DNA from: Clostridia bacterium | Lineage (GTDB): Bacteria > Bacillota > Clostridia > Oscillospirales > Acutalibacteraceae | Direction: 5' to 3' | Length of the DNA: 64,000 nucleotides | Assembly (NCBI GenBank): GCA_017397845.1 | Contig: JAFQHU010000016.1 | Span: forward strand, 1-64,000 | In this document: piece by piece, positions 52,144-62,242 of the stretch | How the letters are laid out: each line of letters begins with the position of its first letter | Position numbering within the stretch: position 1 is the stretch's first letter | Translations under genes and position numbers: made by a program | Notes under the pieces: generated by a model | Database searches by the model: none | What the model was told of the DNA's origin: nothing | The model's input: the letters and a program-made list of their open reading frames with translations, nothing else

Positions 52144-52182
52144 ATTTTCAAAAAACAACGCAAGAGATAAAATCCCCTGCGT
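52144..52182 (-). terminator. Terminator of the toxin-antitoxin cassette
   Basis: Minus-strand stem ACGCAGGGGAT / ATCTCTTGCGT (with G-T pairs) and a TTT loop, followed by TGTTTTTTG. Confidence 0.75.
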
Positions 52183-52194
52183 CACTTTGCAAAT

Positions 52195-52416
52195 TTACTG
52201 AGTTATTGAGCTGAGATTATCCCAATCAATATCTGCTTCATCAACAAAGCCGCTGTTCTCAGCTGCTGCAATATGCTTTGCTTCCTCGGAGGTAACCTTT
52301 GTGAAGTCAGGGTCCCAGGCAAGAACAAGTTTTTTTATGAACTCATAGGCAAACTGCTTATCGCTTTCCGGCAGCATATCCAGAAGTCTGGCAGCATCCA
52401 TAGCAATATTAGACAT
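52195..52416 (-). CDS. Antitoxin of a RelE-type pair
   Basis: 73 residues, helical N-terminal half (DAARLLDMLPESDKQFAYEF) and an acidic C-terminal tail (VDEADIDWDNLSS) of the kind that wraps the toxin. The order, toxin first then antitoxin (12 bp apart), is less common for relBE but seen in higBA-like systems. No ribbon-helix-helix or HTH is obvious, so its DNA-binding mode is open. Confidence 0.7.
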   Translation of the reverse strand: MSNIAMDAARLLDMLPESDKQFAYEFIKKLVLAWDPDFTKVTSEEAKHIAAAENSGFVDEADIDWDNLSSITQ

Positions 52417-52428
52417 ACAAATTCCTCC

Positions 52429-52689
52429 TTATTTATAAATATCTCCACGGTTTCCTATATCGATTACAAACAGAATTTCCAACTCGTTATCGGTACCGTA
52501 TTTATATATTATTCTCCACGAACCGACTCTTAATCTCTTTCGTTCGTCGGTATAACCCTGCATAAGCTTAATATCACCGACAGGCGGTGTAAGAGTCAGT
52601 CCTTCTATGGCTTTTCTTATTCTTTCTATTGATTTTTTATCAAGCTTCGCCAAAAACTTAAGAGCGTCTTTAGAATATCGTATTATCAT
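52429..52689 (-). CDS. RelE/ParE-type toxin
   Basis: 86-residue RelE-fold protein. YSKDALKFLAKLDKKSIERIRKAIEGL forms the helical hairpin, and KRLRVGSWRIIYKY with the following strand segment ELEILFVIDIGNRGDIY is the catalytic sheet with basic residues. Probably a ribosome-dependent mRNA interferase by family; gyrase inhibition (ParE) cannot be ruled out. Own promoter inside the cassette. Confidence 0.85.
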   Translation of the reverse strand: MIIRYSKDALKFLAKLDKKSIERIRKAIEGLTLTPPVGDIKLMQGYTDERKRLRVGSWRIIYKYGTDNELEILFVIDIGNRGDIYK

Positions 52690-52725
52690 ATTTCTCTCCG
52701 TTTTCAGTATATGGATTACATTTAT

Positions 52726-52753
52726 ATTCTACCATATTATATGATATTGTCAA
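52726..52753 (-). promoter_or_regulatory. Promoter of the toxin-antitoxin cassette
   Basis: Minus-strand -35 TTGACA (52748-52753) and -10 TAGAAT (52726-52731), spacer 16 bp, just past the queA stop codon. Confidence 0.7.
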
Positions 52754-52755
52754 TA

Positions 52756-53781
52756 TTATCTCAAAAATACCGCATCACCGAAGGAGAAAAATCTGTATTT
52801 TTCCTCGACAGCTTTTTTATAGAAATTCATCGTGTTATTATAACCGCAAAAAGCACTTACGAGCATTATAAGAGTGCTTTCGGGAAGGTGGAAATTGGTA
52901 ATGAGAGCATCTATACATTTGAATTTATAACCGGGATAAATAAAAATATCTGTCCAGCCTTCACTCTCTTCAATTTTGCCTTTAAAGGTGCCGACAGATT
53001 CAAGAGTACGGCAGCTTGTGGTACCGACAGCGATAACTCGCCCGCCCTTATTTTTGGTGTCATTGATAAGCTCCGCCGTTTCCTTCGGTAACCAATAATG
53101 CTCCGAGTGCATAATATGCTGTGAGATATCCTCTGCTTTTACGGGACGGAAGGTACCGAGACCCACGTGAAGAGTGACATAACCTATCCTTACACCCTTA
53201 TCCTCTATCTTTTTCATAAGCTCTTCTGTAAAGTGAAGCCCCGCCGTAGGAGCCGCCGCCGAACCGAGCTCTTTAGAATAAACGGTCTGATATCTTTCCT
53301 GATTTTCGAGCTTTTCGGTAATATAAGGAGGCAGAGGCATCTGTCCTATTTCATCAAGTACATTAAAGAAATTGCCTTCATAGAAAAACCTTACAAGTCT
53401 GTTGCCGCCCTCAAGCACATCAATAACCTCGGCAGAAAGAATTCCGTCGCCAAAGGTGAAATGTGTACCCGGCTTGGCTCTTTTTCCGGGGCCTGTGATG
53501 CATTCCCACAGATCACCGCCTTTATTGGTGAGAAGAAGAAATTCTACCTTTGCCCCCGTACCGTCCTTTATACCGAAAATACGTGCAGGAAGAACACGGG
53601 TGTCATTGAGTATAAGACAGTCTCCCTCTTTCAGTTCATCAAGAATATCATAAAAATGCTTATGCTGAATTTCACCGCTTATTTTGTCCACAACCATGAG
53701 CCTCGAAGAATCTCTGGGCTCAACGGGATGCTGTGCAATAAGCTCTTCAGGCAAATCATAAAAAAAATCTGATTTGTTCAT
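52756..53781 (-). CDS. queA: S-adenosylmethionine:tRNA ribosyltransferase-isomerase
   Basis: Transfers ribosyl from SAM to preQ1 in tRNA, making epoxyqueuosine. [13 protein letters not shown] at the N-terminus and [19 protein letters not shown] and [11 protein letters not shown] in the core are family signatures. 341 residues from the ATG at 53781 (AAAGGA six bases upstream). The last seven codons and stop are duplicated at 52076-52103, beyond the toxin-antitoxin genes. Confidence 0.95.
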   Translation of the reverse strand: MNKSDFFYDLPEELIAQHPVEPRDSSRLMVVDKISGEIQHKHFYDILDELKEGDCLILNDTRVLPARIFGIKDGTGAKVEFLLLTNKGGDLWECITGPGKRAKPGTHFTFGDGILSAEVIDVLEGGNRLVRFFYEGNFFNVLDEIGQMPLPPYITEKLENQERYQTVYSKELGSAAAPTAGLHFTEELMKKIEDKGVRIGYVTLHVGLGTFRPVKAEDISQHIMHSEHYWLPKETAELINDTKNKGGRVIAVGTTSCRTLESVGTFKGKIEESEGWTDIFIYPGYKFKCIDALITNFHLPESTLIMLVSAFCGYNNTMNFYKKAVEEKYRFFSFGDAVFLR

Positions 53782-53813
53782 TTCAATTCCTTTCATAAAC
53801 TTGCAAAAATTGA

Positions 53814-53842
53814 TTGACACTTTAATTCACAAGTGATATTAT
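53814..53842 (+). promoter_or_regulatory. Promoter of asd-dapA
   Basis: -35 TTGACA (53814-53819) and -10 TATTAT (53837-53842) preceded by GTGA, spacer 17 bp. About 95 nt of leader follow, too short for a lysine riboswitch. Confidence 0.75.
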
Positions 53843-53941
53843 ATAAAAGTTAATATCTATTATAGTGCATAATGCTGAATTAAGCAACAGTTTTATGCAA
53901 AATAATAAGTATAAAATTTGGATAAAAATAGAGGTGTTTTT

Positions 53942-55030
53942 ATGAAAAAGTATAAGGTTGGTATTATCGGTGCCACAGGCATGGTTGGTCAGCGCTTTGC
54001 AACCATTCTCGACGGTCATCCCTGGTTTGATGTCGTTTGTCTCGCCGCAAGCGGTCGTTCAGCAGGTAAAACCTATGAAGAGGCTGTCGGTGAAAGATGG
54101 AGAATGCCCACGGCCATGCCCGAAAGCATGAAAAACCTTATCATCAAAAATGCAACTGACGACATTAAGGAAATCGCAGCTTCTGTTGATTTCGTGTTCT
54201 GCGCAGTTGATATGAAAAAGGATGAAATCAAAGCATTGGAAGAAGCTTATGCTAAGGAAGAGTGTCCCGTCGTTTCCAATAACAGCGCTCACAGAGGTAC
54301 AGCAGATGTTCCCATGGTAGTACCCGAAATCAACGCAGACCACATTAAAATCATCGAAAGTCAGAGAAAGAGACTCGGTACAAAGAGAGGCTTCGTAGCC
54401 GTTAAGTCAAACTGCTCACTTCAGAGCTATGTTCCCGCAATCTATCCTCTCGACAAAGAATTCGGTGTAAAAGAAGTTCTCGTATGCACATATCAGGCTA
54501 TTTCCGGTGCAGGTAAAACCTTTGAAAGTTGGCCCGAAATGGTGGACAACGTAATCCCCTATATCGGCGGCGAAGAAGAAAAAAGCGAACAGGAGCCCCT
54601 TAAAATTTGGGGCAAGATCGAAAACGACGTTATCGTTAATGCCACCTCCCCCGCTTTCACAGCACAGTGCATAAGAGTTCCCGTTTCCGACGGTCACATG
54701 GGTGCTGTGTTTATGCGCTTCGAGGACGGCAAAAAGCCTTCAAAAGAAGAAATAATCAAGGTATGGGACAGCTTTGCAGGCAGAGCACAGGAATTGGAGC
54801 TTCCTTCTGCACCCAAAAAGTTCCTTCACTATTTCACTGAGGACAATATGCCTCAGACCAAGCTCAACCGTAATCTCGAAAACGGTATGGCTGTTTCCAT
54901 CGGCAGACTCCGTGAGGACAGCCAGTATGATTACAAATTTGTCTGCCTTTCACACAATACTCTCAGAGGCGCTGCAGGCGGTGCGGTTCTTTTGGCCGAG
55001 CTTCTTTGCGCCGAGGGTTATATGGACTAA
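53942..55030 (+). CDS. asd: Aspartate-semialdehyde dehydrogenase (archaeal/fungal type)
   Basis: Reduces aspartyl phosphate to the semialdehyde for lysine/diaminopimelate, threonine and methionine. NADP loop GATGMVGQ at 10-17, catalytic Cys158 in KSNCSLQS. The length (362) and the FESWPEMVDNVIPYIGGEEEK segment place it in the archaeal/fungal-like branch, not the classical E. coli type. GAGGTG precedes the ATG at 53942. It forms an operon with dapA. Confidence 0.94.
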   Translation: MKKYKVGIIGATGMVGQRFATILDGHPWFDVVCLAASGRSAGKTYEEAVGERWRMPTAMPESMKNLIIKNATDDIKEIAASVDFVFCAVDMKKDEIKALEEAYAKEECPVVSNNSAHRGTADVPMVVPEINADHIKIIESQRKRLGTKRGFVAVKSNCSLQSYVPAIYPLDKEFGVKEVLVCTYQAISGAGKTFESWPEMVDNVIPYIGGEEEKSEQEPLKIWGKIENDVIVNATSPAFTAQCIRVPVSDGHMGAVFMRFEDGKKPSKEEIIKVWDSFAGRAQELELPSAPKKFLHYFTEDNMPQTKLNRNLENGMAVSIGRLREDSQYDYKFVCLSHNTLRGAAGGAVLLAELLCAEGYMD

Positions 55031-55054
55031 ACATATTTCTAAGGAGGTTTTTCA

Positions 55055-55954
55055 ATGAAGCCTGTCTTTATCGGCAGCGGAGTTGCTCTCATAACTCCCT
55101 TTGATAAGGATGGTAAAATCGATTTTAAAGGATTTGAAAAACTAATAGAACATCAGATTGAAAATAAGACGGATGCTATTATTGTCTGCGGAACAACCGG
55201 TGAAGGTTCAACACTTACTGTTTATGAAAGACTTAATCTTTTTTCTACGGCAGTTGAGATTGCACGGGGACGTGTACCTGTTATCGGCGGCACGGGCAGT
55301 AATAGCACTTCTTTTTCCCTTTCGCTGATAAAAGAGGCAGAAAAGACAGGGATTGACGCTCATCTGTCTGTCACCCCCTACTATAACAAAACCTCACAGG
55401 AGGGACTCATAAAGCATTATTATGCTTTGGCTGAAAAAGCAGAAAAACCCATAATCGTTTACAATGTTCCCTCAAGAACAGGAATGAACATAACTCCCGA
55501 AACATATAAAGCACTTTCGGAGCATAATAACATATGCGGTGTAAAAGAAGCCGATTCAAATATAGCGAAGCTCATAAAATCCGTTAAGCTTTGCGGTGAA
55601 AAGCTCGATTTCTATATCGGTAATGACGACATGATATGCCCCGCCATCGCCTGCGGATGCAAAGGTGTAATTTCAGTTTTAGCCAATATTATGCCCGGCT
55701 TCACTCACGAAATGGCAACGGAAGGCATAAACGGTAACACGGAAAAATGCCGTAAAATGCAGGAAGAGGTAATTGAGTTGGTGGGTGCTTTATTCTGCGA
55801 CGTAAATCCCATTCCCGTAAAATTCGCCATGAAGCATATGGGTATGGATACAGGAGTTTTAAGACTGCCTTTATGTGAGATGAGTGAAGAAAAGCAACAA
55901 AGACTCATAAAGTGCATGGAGATAATAAAAAATACAGACACTTTAATAAACTGA
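55055..55954 (+). CDS. dapA: 4-hydroxy-tetrahydrodipicolinate synthase
   Basis: Condenses pyruvate with aspartate semialdehyde, the first committed step to diaminopimelate. GTTGEGSTLT near 45-54, YNVPSRTGMN with the catalytic Tyr, and the Schiff-base Lys in CGVKEADSN. 299 residues. It lies 24 bp after asd with GGAGG before the ATG. Confidence 0.96.
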   Translation: MKPVFIGSGVALITPFDKDGKIDFKGFEKLIEHQIENKTDAIIVCGTTGEGSTLTVYERLNLFSTAVEIARGRVPVIGGTGSNSTSFSLSLIKEAEKTGIDAHLSVTPYYNKTSQEGLIKHYYALAEKAEKPIIVYNVPSRTGMNITPETYKALSEHNNICGVKEADSNIAKLIKSVKLCGEKLDFYIGNDDMICPAIACGCKGVISVLANIMPGFTHEMATEGINGNTEKCRKMQEEVIELVGALFCDVNPIPVKFAMKHMGMDTGVLRLPLCEMSEEKQQRLIKCMEIIKNTDTLIN

Positions 55955-55971
55955 TTTAAAATATTAAGTAT

Positions 55972-56020
55972 AAAAACCATTGTATCAGCTGAAATTTCCG
56001 GCTATTACAATGGTTTTTGT
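55972..56020 (+). terminator. Terminator of asd-dapA
   Basis: Stem AAAAACCATTGTA / TACAATGGTTTTT with a loop of about 20 nt. Confidence 0.8.
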
Positions 56021-56040
56021 TATGTTACTTTATATTTTTC

Positions 56041-56075
56041 GGCAAAAAAGTCCCGATGCCGAAGCACCGGGACCG
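56041..56075 (-). terminator. Terminator of the opp operon
   Basis: Minus-strand stem GTCCCGGTGC / GCATCGGGAC with a TTCG tetraloop followed by TTTTTTGCC. Confidence 0.9.
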
Positions 56076-56095
56076 AAAATTATTCCGCTTTACTA

Positions 56096-57934
56096 TTATT
56101 TGATGGTTGTGTACATGAAGTATTTGTAACCGAGGGGGTTAGCAAAGAAGCCTTCAACACTGTCATCGATCATATAGATATCTGTGTAATAGTAGATGGG
56201 AGTGATACAGCCTGTGGACATAAGAAGGTCTTCAGCTGCATGCATAAGGCCGTAACGCTTTTCAGAGTCTGTGCAAGCCTTGATTTCAGTGATAAGAGCA
56301 TCATAGGTTTCTGCCCATGTGCCGTTTTCAACCTTAAGGTCAACACCGAGATCTGTTACGTCAACACTGTACATAGCGAGATCTTTGTGCTCACCCTTAC
56401 CGAACTGAACGTCGTTGTTACCGGAAACAGTGGTCCACATATCAAGGAAGGAGATGGGATCATTGTAGTCAGCAAGCCAACCGTTACGAGCAACGGTGTA
56501 TTCGCCGTTCTTACGGGTGTTAAGGAATGTGTTCCATTCCTGGTTTTCGAGGTTAACTGTGATACCTACAGCAGCGAAAGCACCCTGGATGTATTCACCG
56601 ATAGCCTGATGACCGTCGTTTGTGTTGTAAATGTAAGTAAGAGCAGGTACATCTGTGAACTTAGCGGAAGCTTCGTCATAGGTGTAATACTTCTTAAGAA
56701 CCTCTACAGCAGCTTTGAAGTTATCTTCGAAAGCATCAGCAGATGCATTGAAGTAACCGTCATATTCTTCGCTTGAGCCTGCATTCTTATAGAATTCAGA
56801 ACCGTCAGCATCAGTCATACCCATAGCAACGAAGGAAGAAGCGGGAACTTCACCGGCCTGAGAAATGTTGTTAACGATGTAGTTACGGTCGAGAACAAGA
56901 GCAAGTGCATTTCTGATTTCTGCTTCTGCAGCTTCAGCCTCTACACCTGTAAGAGTAGAAGAAGCGGGAAGGATGTCTTCATTGATGTTCCAGGATACAT
57001 AGTATGTACCGATCTGACCTGCAACAACGAACTCTTCAGGATATTCTGTCTTGAGAGTAGCGATGTCGTTTGTGGGAACGTCGTCGATAAGAAGCCAGTC
57101 GCCGTTCTTATAGTTGGTGAGCATGTTGTTAGCATCATCTGAAAGATAGAACTTGATTTCAGGCATTGTAACCTTTTCAGCATCGAAGTACTTATCGTTC
57201 TTTGCGAGAGTGATAACACTGTTGTGCTCCCAGCCTGTCATTGTGTAAGGACCGTTACATACATATGTAGCGGGATCAGTTGCCCAATTTTCGGAAGCAA
57301 CTACGTCTTCACGTACGGGATAGTAAGTGGGGAATGCAAGAAGCTCATTCCAGTATGCAACTGCATTGTTGATAGTAACAACGAGAGTTCTGTCGTCTGT
57401 TGCTTCTACAGCAAGCTTTGCATCGGGGTTAACAAATTCTTCAACAGGGTTGCCTTCTTCGTCAACTTCGCCTGTTTCCTTTGTTTCCCACATTTCAGCA
57501 TAACCCTTAACTACGTCTAACATATAGTTATAGTCAGCAGCGAGAGCGGGAGATGCTGCACGGTTCCATGCGAACACGAAATCGGAAGCCTTGAGAGGCT
57601 GACCGTCGGACCATGTGAGACCTTCTTTAAGTGTGTATGTGTAGGTAACAGTACCGTCTTCGTTTTCAACACCTTCAACGAGCTCTTCAGCAGCGTCAGC
57701 CACGATAACAAGCTTACCTGCATCGTCCTGAGCCCACTTTGCAAGACCTGAGAAAAGGTGAGCAACGAGTGTAGCACCGTCAACGGATGAATTAAGAGCG
57801 GGGTCGATTGTGTCGGGCTCAGAAGCGAGACAAACAGCAAGTGACTGAGTCTTTGTTTCATCGTTGTTACCACCACATGCGGCCAATGTAAATAACATTA
57901 CAACAGCCATGAGTAAAGCGAGAATTTTTTTCAT
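56096..57934 (-). CDS. oppA: Oligopeptide ABC transporter, substrate-binding lipoprotein
   Basis: 612-residue SBP family 5 lipoprotein. Signal peptide with lipobox LAAC (Cys20), then the family 5 fold: DPALNSSVDGATL, TYTLKEGLTWSDGQPLKASDF and a C-terminal hinge. Binds peptides outside the membrane for the OppBC channel. Last gene of the operon, separated from oppF by a 100-bp spacer with a hairpin, which may set its higher expression. Confidence 0.93.
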   Translation of the reverse strand: MKKILALLMAVVMLFTLAACGGNNDETKTQSLAVCLASEPDTIDPALNSSVDGATLVAHLFSGLAKWAQDDAGKLVIVADAAEELVEGVENEDGTVTYTYTLKEGLTWSDGQPLKASDFVFAWNRAASPALAADYNYMLDVVKGYAEMWETKETGEVDEEGNPVEEFVNPDAKLAVEATDDRTLVVTINNAVAYWNELLAFPTYYPVREDVVASENWATDPATYVCNGPYTMTGWEHNSVITLAKNDKYFDAEKVTMPEIKFYLSDDANNMLTNYKNGDWLLIDDVPTNDIATLKTEYPEEFVVAGQIGTYYVSWNINEDILPASSTLTGVEAEAAEAEIRNALALVLDRNYIVNNISQAGEVPASSFVAMGMTDADGSEFYKNAGSSEEYDGYFNASADAFEDNFKAAVEVLKKYYTYDEASAKFTDVPALTYIYNTNDGHQAIGEYIQGAFAAVGITVNLENQEWNTFLNTRKNGEYTVARNGWLADYNDPISFLDMWTTVSGNNDVQFGKGEHKDLAMYSVDVTDLGVDLKVENGTWAETYDALITEIKACTDSEKRYGLMHAAEDLLMSTGCITPIYYYTDIYMIDDSVEGFFANPLGYKYFMYTTIK

Positions 57935-57999
57935 TTGTTTTCTTTCCTTTCTGAAAAAATATTTTTTATTTCAAATGCTTCTCCTGCATTTAAAACCTA

Positions 58000-58032
58000 T
58001 GTAGCGGTTGCAGATAAAATGCAACCGTAATA
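58000..58032 (-). promoter_or_regulatory. Hairpin in the oppF-oppA spacer
   Basis: Stem GGTTGCA / TGCAACC with a 7-nt loop right after oppF, without a strong T run. Probably an RNA-processing or attenuation element in front of oppA. Confidence 0.5.
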
Positions 58033-58034
58033 TA

Positions 58035-59021
58035 TCAGCCGATTTCGTCCACTCTGTGACAGGCAACGAAATGACCCGATGAAACCTCTTTGAATTCAGG
58101 CATCGAAAGAGCACATTTTTCAGTAGCATACTGACAGCGTGTTCTGAAGGGACAGCCTGAGGGAGCATTGAGAGGGCTGGGAATATCACCGCTTAAAACG
58201 ATTCTTTTGTTTGCTCTGGCAATTTTCGGGTCAGGAACCGGAACAGCGGAAAGCAAAGATTTCGAATAAGGATGAAGAGGATGATCATAAATTTCACCCG
58301 CATCTGCAAGCTCGACCATTCTGCCGAGGTACATTACTGCGATTCTGTCACTGATGTGACGTACAACCAAAAGGTCGTGAGCGATGAAAAGATAGGTAAG
58401 ACCGAGCTGCTGCTGAAGCTCACCGAACATATTGATAACCTGTGCCTGAATTGAAACATCCAAGGCAGAAACAGGCTCGTCGCATACGATGAATTCAGGG
58501 TTAACGGCAAGAGCACGGGCAATACCGATTCTTTGTCTCTGACCGCCTGAAAATTCGTGAGCATATCTCGAAGCGTGTTCGCTGTTTAAACCAACATGAC
58601 CCATAAGCTCCAAAATTCTTTCCTCACGTTCCTTTTTGTCACTGCAAAGCTTATGAACATCCAAAGGCTCACCGATAATATCGGAAACAGTCATACGTGG
58701 ATTTAGAGAAGAATAAGGATCCTGGAAAACCATTGTCGCCTTTTTTCTGAACTCATTGAGATCGGCTTTGGTTTTTATAACCTTACCGTTAAATTTGATT
58801 TCACCGGCTGTGGGCTTATAAAGATTAAGGATAGTTCTGCCGACGGTGGTTTTACCGCAGCCTGACTCACCTACAAGACCGAGAGTCTCACCCTTTTTAA
58901 TCGAAAAAGAAACATCGTCAACAGCTTTGAGAGGCTTCGATTTAAACATCCCGACATTGATGTTGAAATATTTTTTAAGACCGTTAACCTCTAAAAGATT
59001 CTGATTATTGTTTTCACTCAT
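58035..59021 (-). CDS. oppF: Oligopeptide transporter ATPase OppF
   Basis: ABC ATPase with Walker A GESGCGKT, signature FSGGQRQR, and Walker B FIVCDEP. The C-terminal oligopeptide/dipeptide extension carries the CPFRTRC cysteine motif, which in this family can bind an Fe-S cluster. 328 residues. Start overlaps the oppD stop by 4 bp. Confidence 0.95.
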   Translation of the reverse strand: MSENNNQNLLEVNGLKKYFNINVGMFKSKPLKAVDDVSFSIKKGETLGLVGESGCGKTTVGRTILNLYKPTAGEIKFNGKVIKTKADLNEFRKKATMVFQDPYSSLNPRMTVSDIIGEPLDVHKLCSDKKEREERILELMGHVGLNSEHASRYAHEFSGGQRQRIGIARALAVNPEFIVCDEPVSALDVSIQAQVINMFGELQQQLGLTYLFIAHDLLVVRHISDRIAVMYLGRMVELADAGEIYDHPLHPYSKSLLSAVPVPDPKIARANKRIVLSGDIPSPLNAPSGCPFRTRCQYATEKCALSMPEFKEVSSGHFVACHRVDEIG

Positions 59022-60040
59022 TGGGCGTCACCGCCTTTACTATTATTATCCACAATTATGCTACCGTTGTCAATAGCCTTTTTTATACACATCCAACATG
59101 TTGCCGCATGGTCCTCATTAACGAGTATTCTTTCGGGCTTTGTGTCGATGCATATTTTCATCGCAGCATCGCATCTGGGAGCAAATGCACAGCCTTTGGG
59201 CATATTGAGAAGGTCGATCGGTGTACCCGTGATAGGTTTGAGCTTCTGACCCGCCGTATTAACAGAGGGCAGAGAGCGTATAAGACCTTTCGTATATTCG
59301 TGCTGAGGATTATAGAAAATTTCATCGGCTGTGCCCTGTTCACAAATGGAGCCGGCGTACATAACGACAACCTCATCGCACATTTGTGCCACTACGCCAA
59401 GGTCATGGGTAATCATAATGATAGCCATTCCCAATTCTTCCTGTAAATCCTTCATAAGCTCCAATATCTGTGCCTGAATGGTAACGTCGAGAGCTGTGGT
59501 GGGCTCGTCAGCGATAAGAATATCGGGTTCACAGGCAAGAGCCATGGCAATCATAACTCTTTGTCTCATACCGCCCGAAAGCTCATGAGGATATTGCTTC
59601 ATTCTCTTTTCCGGCTCATTAACATTAACGAGACGGAGCATTTCCACAGCACGGTCATAGGCCTGCTTTTTATCTCTGTCCGTATGAAGGAGAATAGCCT
59701 CCTTAAGCTGTGAGCCGATGGTATATGTGGGATTAAGAGATGTCATGGGGTCTTGGAAAATAATGGAAACTTTGTTACCTCTGACATCCTTCATTACTTT
59801 TTCGCCTGCATTTACAAGCTCCTGTCCGTCGAGCTTTATGGAGCCGCCGACAATTTTACCTGTAGATGCAAGAATCTGCATAATTGAGTAGGCTGTAACG
59901 GATTTACCTGAGCCTGACTCACCTACTATACCTAAAACCTTTCCTCTTTCGAGATTGAAGCTGACGCCGTTTACTGCTTTGACTTCACCTGCATCGGTAA
60001 AAAAGGAGGTCTGTAAATCTTTTACTTCTAATAAAGCCAT
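59018..60040 (-). CDS. oppD: Oligopeptide transporter ATPase OppD
   Basis: Partner ATPase. Walker A GESGSGKS, signature LSGGMRQR, Walker B ILIADEP, and a C-terminal extension with CAFAPRC. 340 residues. Order B-C-D-F-A on the minus strand. Confidence 0.95.
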   Translation of the reverse strand: MALLEVKDLQTSFFTDAGEVKAVNGVSFNLERGKVLGIVGESGSGKSVTAYSIMQILASTGKIVGGSIKLDGQELVNAGEKVMKDVRGNKVSIIFQDPMTSLNPTYTIGSQLKEAILLHTDRDKKQAYDRAVEMLRLVNVNEPEKRMKQYPHELSGGMRQRVMIAMALACEPDILIADEPTTALDVTIQAQILELMKDLQEELGMAIIMITHDLGVVAQMCDEVVVMYAGSICEQGTADEIFYNPQHEYTKGLIRSLPSVNTAGQKLKPITGTPIDLLNMPKGCAFAPRCDAAMKICIDTKPERILVNEDHAATCWMCIKKAIDNGSIIVDNNSKGGDAQ

Positions 60041-60055
60041 TATAAATCTCCTTTC

Positions 60056-61114
60056 TTAGCTGTTGAGTTTGGGATCGAAAGCATCGCGGAGTCCGTCGCC
60101 GAAAAGGTTAAGTGAAAGAACCACCAACGAAATAACGATTGCGGGGAATACGAGACGGAAGGGATAGGAGTTAATACCGTTGAGCGCTTCGGAGGCCAAA
60201 GAGCCGAGAGAAGGCATGGGAGCATTAACACCGAGTCCGAGGAACGAAAGATAACTTTCGGTGAAAATAGCGTTGGGAATCTGAAGAGCGGTGGAAATGA
60301 TAATAACACTGATACAGTTCGGGATAAGGTGCTTTCTGATAATCCATTTACCCTTGGCACCTGTAGCTTTGGCCGCTAAAACATATTCCTGTTCACGCAG
60401 TGAAAGAATCTGACCTCTGATAAGTCTTGCCATGGATACCCAATAGAGAACGGCGAAAACGATAAAGAGACTTATCATATTCGAGCCGAGCTTTGCAAGT
60501 ACCGTACCCTCAATAGCAACATCAAGAACGGTACCCAGAACAGATGAAAGAAGAATAACCATAAGGGTATCGGGAAGAGAATAAATAATGTCGATGATTC
60601 TCATTATAATAAGGTCAATCTTACCGCCGAAATAACCGGCTATGGAGCCGATGGTAAGACCGATTACGAGAACGATAAGACTGGCAAAGAAGCCGACTGC
60701 AAGAGAAATTCGTGTGCCGTAGACAACACGGATAAAATAGTCTCTGCCCTGAGAATCAGTGCCGAAAACGTGAGGGAACACCTTTTCACCCGCATCAATT
60801 TTAGCCTGCTCAGTGGCACCGTATTCGAAGGGAGCAAGATTATTATAAGATGAGTCAACAGCCTTACCGGGCCCGATACCGAGCTGCTGTTCATAAGAAT
60901 AGGGCCAGAACATTGGAAGGAAGATAGACGTAAGAGTGATGAAAATTACAACTATAAGAGAAACAGTTGCTACCTTATTTTTAAGAAATCTTTTGGCGCC
61001 GTCTCTGAAAAATGTGGTGGACGGTCTCATTTTTACGATATATTCTTTTTCCTCCTCTGTGGCGGGGATAAGCTTTTCAATGTCAACATGGAGGCTTAAA
61101 GGCTTTTTATTCAT
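60056..61114 (-). CDS. oppC: Oligopeptide transporter permease OppC
   Basis: Inner-membrane permease with a long cytoplasmic N-terminus (about 1-45), six membrane helices, and the EAA loop around AAKATGAKGKWIIRKHLIPN. FGTDSQGRDYFIRVVYG is the typical periplasmic segment. 352 residues. Confidence 0.94.
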   Translation of the reverse strand: MNKKPLSLHVDIEKLIPATEEEKEYIVKMRPSTTFFRDGAKRFLKNKVATVSLIVVIFITLTSIFLPMFWPYSYEQQLGIGPGKAVDSSYNNLAPFEYGATEQAKIDAGEKVFPHVFGTDSQGRDYFIRVVYGTRISLAVGFFASLIVLVIGLTIGSIAGYFGGKIDLIIMRIIDIIYSLPDTLMVILLSSVLGTVLDVAIEGTVLAKLGSNMISLFIVFAVLYWVSMARLIRGQILSLREQEYVLAAKATGAKGKWIIRKHLIPNCISVIIISTALQIPNAIFTESYLSFLGLGVNAPMPSLGSLASEALNGINSYPFRLVFPAIVISLVVLSLNLFGDGLRDAFDPKLNS

Positions 61115-61129
61115 TTTCTTTTTACCTCC

Positions 61130-62059
61130 TTATTCCAAATTGATTCTCGGGTCAACAACCTTATAGAGGATGTCCGTTACAAGGTTCATTACAATAATAA
61201 GGATTGCAAGAACGATGGTAGTACCCATAATAAGTGTGTAGTCACGGTTTGTGATGGAGTTAACGAAGCTTCTGCCGATGCCGGGAACAGCAAAAATTTG
61301 CTCAACAACGAGAGAGCCCGTAACGATATAAGCGAGCATGGGGCCGAAATAGGTCAGAACAGGGATAAGAGAATTTTTAAGAGCGTGCTTAAAGATAATC
61401 TTGTTTCCCGAAACGCCCTTTGCCTTTGCCGTACGGATATAGTCCTGACCGAGAACATCAAGCATAGATGAACGGGTAAGACGGGTGATGTAGGCCATAG
61501 GGTAAAGAGACAGTGTGATTACAGGCAGTATCATACCGCCGTCCGCATTACCGTTAGCAGGCAAAATGTGGAAGGTAATGGCAAAGAGTATCAGCAGCAG
61601 CGAGCCTATAATGAATGAAGGCATGGAAACGAAGGCTGTAGTGACAACCATAATGATTTTATCGATAATTTTGTTTCGTCTCAATGCCGCAACGGAGCCG
61701 AGAATAACACCCGAAACAAGAGCAATGAGAGCAGCGGCAACACCTAATTTGGCAGAAGTTTTCATACCGTCGGTAATGATGTCAATAACATCGCGTCCGC
61801 GCTGTTTAAGAGAAGGACCGAATTCGAATTCGGTAACAATATCTTTGAGATAAGTGAAATATTGCTCCATAACAGGTTTATCGAGACCGTATTTGGCCTC
61901 AAGTGCCGCCTTTGCGGCAGGAGTGATAGCTTTTTCACTGGCGAAGGGACCGCCGGGAACAGCTCTCGTAACAAAGAAAGTGACCGTAATTACAACCCAT
62001 ACCGTAAGAACTGCAAGAGCCACTCTTTTTAACACATAAAGTAATGTTTTTGTGTTCAC
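61130..62059 (-). CDS. oppB: Oligopeptide transporter permease OppB
   Basis: First permease of the operon, six helices, EAA loop TAKAKGVSGNKIIFKHALKN. The start is a GTG with AAGGTGG nine bases upstream. 309 residues. The 183-bp spacer before it (62060-62242) is very AT-rich and holds several weak -10-like sequences, none of which I can single out as the promoter. Confidence 0.94.
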   Translation of the reverse strand: MNTKTLLYVLKRVALAVLTVWVVITVTFFVTRAVPGGPFASEKAITPAAKAALEAKYGLDKPVMEQYFTYLKDIVTEFEFGPSLKQRGRDVIDIITDGMKTSAKLGVAAALIALVSGVILGSVAALRRNKIIDKIIMVVTTAFVSMPSFIIGSLLLILFAITFHILPANGNADGGMILPVITLSLYPMAYITRLTRSSMLDVLGQDYIRTAKAKGVSGNKIIFKHALKNSLIPVLTYFGPMLAYIVTGSLVVEQIFAVPGIGRSFVNSITNRDYTLIMGTTIVLAILIIVMNLVTDILYKVVDPRINLE

Positions 62060-62242
62060 AGTAATAACCCACCTTATTTTTTATTCCAGATTTGTGTTTT
62101 TTGAGAAATTCAATACAATGAAATATTCTCTTTATCTGATTATATTCGTTTTATTTTACTATAAATTTCGTTAAAATACAATACCTAAAATGAATTTTTC
62201 GTCATTTTCACTAATTATTAACGGATATATTTGTTTAACGGT

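Noticed and set aside
53843-53941. Lysine riboswitch in the asd leader
   Set aside because: The leader is about 95 nt, too short, and shows none of the conserved lysine-riboswitch helices.
62060-62242. Specific promoter for oppBCDFA
   Set aside because: Several -10-like sequences in very AT-rich DNA, none with a convincing -35 at the right distance.
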